From: Cercis canadensis
Taxonomy: Eukaryota; Streptophyta; Magnoliopsida; Fabales; Fabaceae
Reading direction: 5' to 3'
Length of the DNA stretch: 64,000 nt
Assembly: GCA_003255065.1 (NCBI GenBank)
Contig: QAOA01000289.1
Location: forward strand, 205,364-269,363
Shown here: positions 37,392-48,300 of the stretch, in pieces
Layout of the letters: each line of letters begins with the position of its first letter
How positions within the stretch are numbered: position 1 is the first letter of the stretch
Made by a program: the position numbers and the translations under genes
The notes under the pieces: generated by a model
Databases searched by the model: none
The model's input: the letters and a program-made list of their open reading frames with translations, nothing else
What the model was told of the DNA's origin: nothing

Positions 37392-38034
37392 TTCTCTAGC
37401 CCAGAAATCCTTGCATCTCTGCTTTTTCTTAATAGAAGCATTCTTCCCTTCAGAATCTTATAATAGAGACCATGTAATTCTCAATTTCTTATGAAAATAA
37501 TTTTGTCCCAAAAACTCCTCATGACGTCTAGTTTTATGGCTATACAGAACATTGCAAGGCATTCTAGTTCTTTTTTCTTTTCTAGGCACTAAAACTTTGT
37601 CAATGTTTATTAAGCATATCGTACAGGAAACGTAGTACTAGGCTGTACTATATCACAATCTTTAAGTATCTTCAATGTTCTTATTGCTGCAGGAAGGATA
37701 AAGAATAGGAAACTTGTTACCACCTCCATTTCTACCACCCACACTATCTCAAAGGTTGGTTCTGAATCAAACAAACTATGTTTGGTTATTAGGGTTTAGC
37801 TCAAAATCTTCCCTTTTCTTCTGTTTCGCTTTTATGATACTATATATGCTCCATGAACAGAACGTGAAGAATGAAGGGAATGAAGCTCACCCCTTGATAG
37901 AAGAGAACATAAAAGTTAACACAGTGGCTACTTCCAAGCACCGGGAGCTCACTCATGAGCACTATCCGGACCTTGGAGACATAGCCGAGATGGACTATTC
38001 TGCAGCAAGGAGGAAGCCTCCAATACACAACTGA
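36893..38034 (+). CDS. GLV/RGF/CLEL secreted-peptide precursor, long (five-exon) form
   Basis: Exons are 36893-36953, 37044-37093, 37203-37281, 37693-37754 and 37861-38034. They total 426 nt (141 aa), with all junctions GT-AG and in phase. Residues 1-19 are a classic signal peptide (MRPSLVVSLLLLSLLLSKA). The middle is variable and charged. The C-terminus reads DIAEM then DYSAARRKPPIHN followed directly by the stop. That 13-mer fits the root-meristem growth factor/GOLVEN consensus (Asp-Tyr for sulfation, PP-x-HN end) and is closest to the GLV1/GLV2 subgroup. Such peptides are secreted, tyrosine-sulfated and perceived by RGI/RGFR receptor kinases; they control root meristem size and gravitropism. 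The receptor and tissue are not shown by the sequence. The exon 3 donor used here (ACAG|GTACC) can also be read through; see the short form. Confidence 0.87.
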
Positions 38035-38990
38035 ATTTAGGAGCAACTAGGAAAAGAGATTACACGTATAGGCAGAGAAGCTAGACAGCATTACAGAAAT
38101 GCTGCAGTTTTTTGGGCTAGGAATAATTTGTAAATTATATATTCTATCATCATTATTGATTACTAATATTATTATTCTTAATAATATATCTTTTTGATAA
38201 TTAAATCATGAGCACTTGCCACCTTCTTCCGACTCTTAACTAGTTGGGTTTCACTAGAATAAGTTAACTGGAACAAGAAAGCGACTACGTTTTATATGCA
38301 TCCAAGAGTGCCTTTTTCATAACTAATAAAAGAAATAACAGATCAGGGATCAATGATTCCAAAGGTACCACTTTTTAGTTTTGTTCATTCTTTTAAGAAG
38401 CTCAAAAGGTATATATCCTTATGTTACACACTCTCCATAACACGGACTTCATTCTATGACCCATATATGGATCATGGAATGAGTTTAAAAGTTTAAAAAC
38501 CCAACCCATTCAGTCATTTCGTCAACCAGGTGGTGGAAGCAAAATTGTAAAGCAAATTGTGCCAAAGAATTTCTGATACTACCCTTTTGGCCTTCCTGAG
38601 CAGCAGGTCAGTACCACCACATTAATTGTACGAACATGTGGGAAGAAAAATTAGCGGTGAAGTTACCAATTCTACTACAACTCCTCAGTGGGGACCTAGT
38701 TGTTGAAAGAGAAGGAAGAAAAGAAACAAAACTGTAGGTGTGTGGTATGTTGAAAGGGGGCTGCTTCTATATGTTTTTGGTCCATGCCAGGGACCGGTTT
38801 TGGTGAAGTAGGTGAGTGGTGTTAATTGACTAAGGCCATGTTGTCCTTGTTCTCCGAAGCAATTGGGCCCATCATGTTTCACATATTGATTGCAATGTTA
38901 CGAAGGGTCATTCTTACATGTGGGCTCACATGTTGTGTCATGGGTCATGGATACTGTTGTGGCCCATTTGAAGCCGAGATTGCGTCGGAC

Positions 38991-39901
38991 CACGAAAATG
39001 GAGATGCATTTAGGTTGCTGGTGACTGTTTTCTGTTGAGAACTCAGAAGGATTATCCCTCCAACAAATGAAAGGCGCCAAAAATTTTAGGGCAATTTATG
39101 CTGCCCTACCAACCATCACTCCTTCCGTTTTATTGTTGCTACAATTATAGGGAGGATGACATTTTGTCATGATTCTGAATTCAATTTTAACTTATAGGAC
39201 TTCTCTTCTCTACTGGCTGGTTGAGTTATAATCAGATAATACATAAGTATTTCCTAAAATATTAAAGTTTAAGTTTCAATTATTGATTGAATTGAAAATT
39301 ATATCCCTGCTTTTTAAAAGGGGAATAATTAATTTTGTTTCAGCGTAATAAAAACCAAGAATGAAATCTTCATTGAGTTTTTTTTTTTTTTTAACTAAAG
39401 AAGGAAATTCTCATTCTTACAAAACAAAGACAAATCTAACCATGTNCACGAAAATGGAGATGCATTTAGGTTGCTGGTGACTGTTTTCTGTTGAGAACTC
39501 AGAAGGATTATCCCTCCAACAAATGAAAGGCGCCAAAATTTTTAGGGCAATTTATGCTGCCCTACCAACCATCACTCCTTCCGTTTTATTGTTGCTACAA
39601 TTATAGGGAGGATGACATTTTGTCATGATTCTGAATTCAATTTTAACTTATAGGACTTCTCTTCTCTAATGGCTGGTTGAGTTATAATCAGATAATACAT
39701 AAGTATTTCCTAAAATATTAAAGTTTAAGTTTCAATTATTGATTGAATTGAGAATTATATCCCTGCTTTTTAAAAGGGGAATAATTAATTTTGTTTCAGC
39801 GTAATAAAAACCAAGAATGAAATCTTCATTGAGTTTTTTTTTTTTTTTAACTAAACAAGGAAATTCTCATTCTTACAAAACAAAGACAAATCTAACCATG
39901 T
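38991..39901. repeat. 455-bp direct duplication around a single N (assembly join)
   Basis: Copies 38991-39445 and 39447-39901 are the same length and differ at about four or five positions, with N at 39446 between them. The junction sequence CATGT-N-CACG equals the continuous CATGTCACG at the end of copy 2, as expected for overlapping contig ends. Confidence 0.9.
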
Positions 39902-42900
39902 CACGAGGTACTTAACAATGTGAACATCTTATTTGTGCACACAATTTTAACTACACCTAGAGTATTAAAAGAGTGTGCCAATAGAAGTACTACTAAGGCG
40001 AGAGAAAGATGTGAGCCCCAATTGTGAGACTTATACATGAAGCCTACTTTTATGTGTTTAGTACACAAGAGTTTCTCATAAAAATGGGCTTTACCCCATA
40101 TTTTATAGTCCAAAAAATATACGTGAAGTTCTCATAAAAATGGGCTGGACATGAATGGGGAGTGGGTTATTGACTTGTCATATTGGAAACTGCTTCTTCA
40201 GTTCATATGGCCTTCTCCGTAAGAAGCTAATTTAGGGCAGTAACAGCTTTCAAGAACTTGGCATCTGCGGGGCATGCTCTGCTCATGTTCAGTGGGAATG
40301 AAAGGAAATAATAGATGTTAATGCAAAGGTAGCATAAAGAGAAAATTCAGCAGTTCATGTCAGAGAAGTCATTACTTTCTTTAAGGACAGAATGAGTTGA
40401 GTTGAGTTGAATTGAAGTGGACCATTATCAGATTCGAAGTCAATAAATGGGGAATTTGCTTAGACCTAAGGATATAATGAATTCTCATGAGTCATGACTC
40501 AAGCTAGACCTTGACTTGTTCAGCAGCAGCTGAAGAGATTACATCCACAGGCTACTTTGTGAGCCGCAAGAAAAAACCATAAACAAGGAGAGAAAGCTAA
40601 GTTGAGCACTGTTTATTTTAGTTATATAGTTCTCAAGTGGAACAGAGAAAACGTTTAAATGGTTCTATTGAAATTTGTCTTTCCTTTTTATAATTCATGA
40701 CTGGACTGCTGAAGAATTTATCAGTATAATAACCATTATATCACGTCATCTTTAAAATATGCTTTCTTTTTGGTAGTAATAGGTATAAAATTTACAAAAT
40801 GAAAATGTTTAGAGCAGTCAACACTCAACAAAGGATGATAATACATGCAGAAAGGAAGATTAATGTGCTATGGACACAGTTCATGGCATATCTTGAAGTA
40901 GAAAGTTGTTTGTGGATTTAGCTGGTACTCTTACAATGAATGCAGTGATACTTTAATGGAGATATTCCTAATCTTGGTACCAGACCCCACCAACAGTGAT
41001 TGCCATTTTCTTCCTTTATACGTGATAACACATAACTTAATTGCATTTACAGCACCAATCTGAATGTGATTACTTGGTAATTTACGATTGCCATCGATTA
41101 TGAATTGACATATCAGTCATAACCCTTTTCCAATTCATCAGAAGAGCTTCAAGCTCTAGCTTAAACAAATCATCAAATAGATAGCATGCAAAGAGAGGCT
41201 TTTTCTTATGCTCTGTCCTGTTTAAGCAGTCAAGGAGAGCCAAACAAGGAATAATAACTCTGCCAAAAGTTATGAATATTTAACATTTTAAATTTACAGC
41301 TACAATTCTTTTCTGCGTAAGTTACTATAATCTTATAGATTCAAGTCTTGCTTAAATATCAGTTTCATCATTAACGTAAGCAAACAATACCAAACTTTCC
41401 TCAATTTAACTATAATTATTGTTAAGAGACAGAGAGAAAGAGCTTTTCCTCACCAAGCTTGTTGCTAATCCCATGATTATGTCAACGTTATTATCATGCC
41501 TGTCATTTTCAGGACTAATGGACGAATAAGGGACAATACCTAGTGTTTTAAAATGACAAAATCCAATGACAAATCAACAGTAGCAACTTAGTAAAGTACT
41601 CCACTTCGTTAAACAAATTTCAAAGTAAATCAAATATTAGTAATAATAAAGTGTAGTTTAAAATGTTTAGTTTCGCTTCGCCCAAAATATTATGCTATGC
41701 TATTGGGTTTAGATGCTATTTAAACGTATATACTACAGTTTTGCCAACAAAAAAGTTGGTTGAATTGATAGGATCTAGCTGTGTTGAGATAAGATCTTAA
41801 AATATGAATCTTATTAGTGATCTTTTGTCAACAAAAACAATTATTATAATTTATAAAGAATGATAATTTTGATAATTTCCTTTTATATTTTGACTCCTTA
41901 TAAAATGTTAACAATGAATAATTTTAAGATTTTTTTTTTCTCTTAGGTTCAAGAAGTTGAAAAAAAAAATAATCAAAAAGTACCAAAGGCATATACTTTT
42001 TCAAGTAAGTGTTTTTTACATAATGTGAAATGGCCAAAATATTCTAGTGTTATACAATTATTTCATTTATATAGGTGGTTATTATATTTATATTTAGGCA
42101 TAATAACTATATAACTTACACATAATAATTACATATATAAACTCAATAACCATATAGCACAAATGAATATTTTAATAATCTCTTAGCATGTACTTAATTG
42201 AAAGGTACATTTTTTTAATATCATTGAATCTCTTGTCTTAAGTTTTAACATTCCATAATAATAAACTTTTTAATCACCTAGAATTTGAACTACACAATAA
42301 GAAAATAGTCCATCTCATTGAAATTAATATCATTTTCATATGATGAAGTGCAAATCTTTAGCCACCTTATTATTGTTGTCCAAATATGCCGTATTAAACT
42401 CCAAAGAGGAAATGAGTAAACAAAAATCCCAAAAGGAAAGTGATGGCTAAGGAAAAACTAATAAGTAAAGGTTTAATAGAATCAAATTAACTATTCAAAT
42501 AACCACTAAGTGTGACTCAATTAATAAATTGAGTTTCAAGTGACGTGAATCTTTAGATAATATAAAAAGTTTGAATTCCACTAAAAACATTAATAACCAA
42601 GGCATACTAAAATTTGAGTAAAAATTATTCTCACACAAAAAATATTAGGACCACTTTGTAAGAGACAAAAAAAAAAAAAATTAACCACGTAAATGTTACT
42701 ATGTCATTAATCTTCGAATAAGATTGTTGGTTATTGATTAATAATATAAAATAGGAAAAAATGTTGGTCAACAACTTAAAATTTCAAAAACTTCAAATGA
42801 CATAAATATGAAAATAAAAAATTATTTTCAAGTCACATGTGCTAAGTTTGTTTTTATATGATTTTTTTTTTGCCTCGTTTATTTTATATGATTATCATGC

Positions 42901-43239
42901 ATATACTATATTTTTTTAATTAAACATATAATTACGGTGTATTTTATGATTATTTTATTTAAGTATATAGTACTACGAGTTAATTATATATTTTATTGTA
43001 ATATGTGTAATTATTATAATTTATAAGTCTAGTCAAACATACTAGTTTTTTATATATACTTTTAGTACTTAAAAATAACTTTTAACACAATAATCAAAGT
43101 CAAATATATATTTTGACTTTCTTTTCTTCTTTTTTCATTTCGAGTCTCTCTTGTTAATACATATATGGATATATCGTTTGTAAGAAAAAAAATCAGCAGA
43201 ACATGTCGATTTGAACGTGTCAGAAGAAAATTCTATAAA

Positions 43240-43256
43240 AAAGAAAAAAAAAAAAN

Positions 43257-43288
<32 letters not shown>
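43240..43288. repeat. Poly-A tract containing a single N
   Basis: Over 40 adenines with an N at 43256. The true length is unknown because assemblers fail on such runs. Confidence 0.8.
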
Positions 43289-43289
<1 letters not shown>

Positions 43290-43590
43290 AGGCGGCAACC
43301 TTAGCAATTTAGTATGTTGAATTCTTGCCTAAGTCGAACGTGGGCGATAATCCAGTGCTCTCAAGTTATATTATTCTCCAAGTGCTCTTGCTTTCAGGTG
43401 CCAATTTGGCCCTCGGGTGAAAATCTATCCCTGCGGTGAAAGCGCCAAGGTAAAGCGTAAAGGGACTACCTTTGACGTCTACTTCACCGTTTCCCTCCTG
43501 GGAATCCAGAGCCCCTTGCCCTCTTCAATTGCCAATTGGCCATCATCGACTTACACAGAGTTGCCAGCGACACCATTCACTGTCTCACTC

Positions 43591-43602
43591 TATATATATA
43601 TA
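43591..43602 (+). promoter_or_regulatory. TATA box of the ubiquitin-domain protein gene
   Basis: TATATATATATA, preceded by CACTC, lies about 140 bases before the first predicted leader-exon donor (GCAG|GTAAC at 43743/43744). Transcription from about 43625 would fit the GA-rich leader that follows. Confidence 0.5.
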
Positions 43603-43646
43603 CAGACGAAGAAGCTTCTTGGGAGATAGCAAGAGACAGATAAAGG

Positions 43647-44487
43647 GCAAGGGAGAGCTCACCCTTTGTTTTCAGCTACCCAGTTGGCCCTTCAACGCTC
43701 TTTCAAAGTTCCTGTATACTTTCGAAGGCGCTTGTGGGCGCAGGTAACTTTTTTGATCAAGCTTTAGTACTGAGCTTCGCCTACAACCAGTTATACCCTA
43801 GTTTTGCTACTATTCATTTTGAATTCTGGGGATGGTTTGTTTATTTGATGTCTCTTATTCTCAATTTGGGTTCAGGTATCATAATTGAGCTTGCTTTTCG
43901 CTTGTTTTCATTTCTGATTTGCTAAATCATAAACCTAAGATTGCTGGGTGTCGGTTTATTAAGCATCGCTGTTCATTTCAGCTAGGTTTTTGGTATATAG
44001 ACCAATGCATGGTAAAAGAATGTGTATACCATCATATATGTGTCTACAAGAGCGAAATTTTTTATTTTTCAATAAAGAGATCATTATTTTTTTCATTTGC
44101 ATTGCGCAAGGGAGAGCGCACTTGTTGTTTTCAGCAACCCAGTAGGAGCTTTAACACTTTTTTGAAGTTTATTGATTCTTTGAGAGGCGCTTGTGATCTT
44201 GGGTAGTTGTTTCTGATCAAACTGTACTACTGATTTTTACCTATAACCACTGATGCCCTATTTTTGCTATTATCCGTTTTGAATTCTGGCTATGGTTTGT
44301 TTATTTGATATATCTTTTTCATTTCTGGTTTGCTAAACCATAGGCCTAAGATTGCTGGATATTGATTTATTAAGCATGGATGCTCTTCTCAACTAGGTTT
44401 TTGATATATAGACCAATGCATGCTAAAAGAATGTTTATACCATCATATATGTGTCTAGAAGAGTGAAATGTTTAATTTTTCAATACT
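43647..44487 (+). repeat. Diverged tandem duplication of the leader exon and start of intron 1
   Basis: Unit 1 (43647-44081) and unit 2 (44106-44487) both begin GCAAGGGAGAGC and contain GTTTTCAGC(T/A)ACCCAGT, AGGCGCTTGTG, TTGAATTCTGG, CCTAAGATTGCTGG and ATATAGACCAATGCATG in the same order. Divergence is roughly 20%, and no N separates the units. Unlike the N-flanked copies this is an old, genuine duplication. Unit 1 includes the predicted leader-exon donor (GCAG|GTAACT); unit 2 has an equivalent TTGG|GTAGTT preceded by an acceptor-like TTTTCAG. Confidence 0.85.
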
Positions 44488-45344
44488 TGCATGGTAGCAA
44501 GAACAAAAAGATATATTTTTTTATTGCATTGTGCAAGTTATTACTTTGCAATAGTGGTTTTTCTCTCTGTATATTTTGTCACTTCAATAGTAGATGGGAA
44601 TATTCCAATCACTATTGAAGTTTATTGGTTTCTTCAAGTGAGGTTCATGAATTCCTTTCACGTTTGATTAGTATGTAATGTATTAGAGCTACTTTCTTAA
44701 ACATAAAAGTTTGGGTAATTTGCACGTGATTGTCACTGTCTTGAGTTCATTACTTAAATTTTGTACTTGGAAGTGAGTTTGATATCTGCGTGTACAAGTC
44801 CATGTGGTAAGGTCTAATTTTGTTGGATTGCAGTATATGTGTGGCTAATGTTAGTGCTAAAATTATGCTTCTTCTTTATTGTTGGTAATCATTAATTACA
44901 ACAGCAAGCAGAGATATGCCCCATTTTGCTTTTCTTAATTTTATTAACACAGTCAATGTTGAGGTGTTAATGAGCCAAAATTATATTTAGGTGGTTGCAT
45001 GTGGCTCATCATATATGTAGTGAGCCAAATAGGATATCTTCCGTTGAGCTTTAGCTCTGTGCAAGCATTATTGATAGCATGAACTTACTGGTGTTTCTTA
45101 TGAATTATTTATTGTTTGATATGAATAGGTAGAAATCTCAAATTCAATCAGTTAACTATGCCTGGATGTTATATATGCTTCTCCTTATAAGGCAGCATAT
45201 AATTCTTTCCTTTTGTATCATTTTGCGGGGTCCAAGAGGATTCTTCCATTAAACTCCATCATGGAAGAAATATAAGTAGCAAAAATACGACTAAAAATTT
45301 CTAATCTTTTTTCCTTTTGTAGGGGTCAGTGTGGTCAGTTGAGG

Positions 45345-48300
45345 ATGGGAAGTAGTGGTACCGAGAAGATCCCTATGGATAGCATCACAGAAGGTTCTGA
45401 GACCACCATTGAGATAAAGATAAAAACATTGGATTCACAAACTTATACTCTCAGAGTGGACAAACAGGTAATTCTTCACTGCTTATATTTCATGTTTCAC
45501 TTGTTTTGAATTTCTTGAGTACACTCTTAATCTTGCTTCTTGCTCTTCCCCCATCCCCTTGAAGCAGACATACACTAAGTAGTCAGAAAGCTGAACTTGG
45601 TTAGATTATATGAGTCTCAGTGTAACTTCTTAAAGTATTTTTGTTGTTGTATCTTGCAATTATTTAGAATCATGGTTATAATCTAACCAATTGGCCCCCT
45701 CCTCCAATGTTTTCCTCTGTTCTGCAGATGCCAGTACCTGCTCTAAAAGAACAGATTGCTTCTGTAACTGGTGTGTTATCAGAGCGACAGCGCTTAATTT
45801 GCAGAGGAAAAGTTCTAAAGGATGATCAGCTACTCTCTGCCTATCGTATCCTTTCTCTTTCTCTTATGTGTTATGTTTCAGCTAGTGAGAAAGCATTAGT
45901 TTTCCTTTTCTTGCAGGATGCAAATCCTTTGAAAAGGTTTAAGTATCTTAATATTTATTTGATGAACCAAGAATGAAGCTTTTACTTTATTGACTCAAGT
46001 TTGCAAATGAAAAGCCTTCTATTTATGCTTGAAGTTCATTAAATTCAATAGCCATCACTTATCATGGCAGGCAAGTTTTGCTGCTGCCATTCTCCAGCCA
46101 TACTCATTGTACTTCTTTTTTGGCCATTCATTGCACCCAATTCTCTTAACTGTTTCCCTGCCATTTCATGTCCTGTTTTGATTTGGATTGTTTCCCTAAC
46201 ACAAGTAGATGTTGAAGATGGTCACACCTTGCATCTGGTTGCCAGGCAACCTGATTTACCATCACCAGGGAGTTTGCCCAACCATTCAGGTTTGATATAA
46301 TTATTTATTTATATTATCTTTTACTGTTGTATGTAATGTGGAGGGCTGCATGTTTTTGTTTCATAAAATTTATAATGCAGGGTTCTGTTTTCTGTTAGTA
46401 GCATTTCTTTTAATATTTTTTTGTTTATGTCTTTGACGATGATTGGTTTGCATCTGGCTTTTGACACTCTGGAGTATGCTTGATACATAGGGTGCAAGGT
46501 GCACTAAGGCGCTAAGGTTTTTGGAGCCTAGGTGCAAGGCTCAAAGCTGAGGTGCATGCCTTATCAAAATAACATGCATGTTGTATGAAACGTATAAATG
46601 AAGTAGTTGGCACTTTAAATCTGGGAAAGTAGAATAATAAAATTACCTAGTATGGTAAAATATATTAATAAAAGACATGTCTTTGTAGGCCTCACCTTGC
46701 CTCTCTTCCTTAAGAGGAGATTCTTAGTTTAAATCTCCATTGTTGTTATTCTGTAATTTTTTTTTAAGAGAGGGAAGAACCATTAAGTCACAATATAACT
46801 TGCTAACAGAATAGATATTCAAAGTCAACATCATCCAACCATGTCTAACCCATTAGCATAACATTGTGGCACTGGGAGAATTAGATCAGATAATCTAAGA
46901 ACTCATCATTGGTAGCACTACATTGGGTACAACCAGAAGAATTAGATAACGGAGTCAGTTTAATATTATTAATTCTGGAAAATTGGGGCGAGATTTGGTG
47001 CAAGGAAATACTCCTTATGATTAGACATATTAATAAAAGAATAGAATTGCCATAATATTTGTAATCTAATTTGCCATTTGGGTACTTTTAAAAGTTGTTT
47101 CCTACTTACTGTAAAAAATTCTCTAATTGACTGTGATATTGTTTTCTAGCATTTAAGCACCTTTAGATAATTTTTTTGCTTATTATAGAAAAGATTTGGT
47201 ATTTACTACTGATTTGTGTGTGTGTAGCAACTGACCCGAATTCAAGTACAAGCCATGTTCACAGTACTCAAGTAGCGCCTGGTGTATTTATTGAAACTTT
47301 TAATATGCCTGCTCAGGGAGATGGAGTTCCTCCTGAAATCAACAGGGTAAGTTTAAAAGTAAAAGGGGAAAGGTGCTCATTTGAAGATTATATCTGATGC
47401 ATTACATTCCATGCTGACAGTTTCTCTTTTCTCATTGTATTGCTATGCAGATTGTTTCTGCCGTTTTAGGATCTATTGGACTTTCAAATATTATAGGTGG
47501 CAATGAAGGGATTGATGTCAGGGTAAATTCAACCTCCATCTACTAGTCCATTTTTCTAGTGTGGTATCACTATGACATATAAATCTCTGTCACGTGATGA
47601 ATAGTGAAAAGCCCCCCTCCTTGATGTAGTATATATAGTCTGGGAAGTTTACCTGACATGCAAACTTACCAAGGAGGTGAAAAAAGGAATCATCAAGAAT
47701 ATATTTTCAGTGTTTGTTTGTCTCTGACCAAAAAAGAAGAGGAAAAGAAGGACAATTAGAGGAAGGTTGGGGACGGGGACATGGGGAGAGAGAGAAGAAG
47801 AAGAAGAAAGAAGGAGAAGAAGACAAAGAAGATTTTGCAGTTTGAAGCAGTTATGTGATTTAGGAAATTTTAAAACTTTATAATGGTCAAAAACTATTCT
47901 TAATAATATTTTCCATATTATAACAATATAGTTGTTTCTTGATGTCTCTATTTTCCTTCTTTTATAAAAAAAACACTTTGGTACTTATCTACTTGGGATT
48001 CGGGTTGGCTGAAGGAGCAAGATTCCCAAGGGCTTGGAAGAACATCAGGTTCTACTGGCATACCAGATTCATCTCATCCTCAACCTGAACAAGCTGGTAT
48101 GCGGAATTCATCTGATAGATTGCGTTATAACTTTGGACTTCCAACAGCAGTCCCTTTGGGGCCTTTGCAGCCTCCTGTACGTTCTAAGTTCCTGGTTTGC
48201 TTCATTCAGATGTACATATTTTTTCTGGATTAGCTTTTCCCCCTCTCTCACTCTTTCTCTTGTTTCCCCTACATTGCAAGTACTGATTGCCTGGCACATG

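Larger units (their letters stand above)
38035..43290. other. 5-kb gene-free region
   Basis: It contains the 3'UTR of the peptide gene, an N-flanked duplication (38991-39901), a copy of the AT-rich repeat family near 42130-42192, and a long poly-A stretch with an N (43240-43288). No gene is supported on either strand. Confidence 0.5.

Noticed and set aside
38991-39901. Apparent 455-bp tandem segmental duplication
   Set aside because: Copies meet exactly at an N, are the same length and nearly identical; an assembly overlap explains it better than biology.
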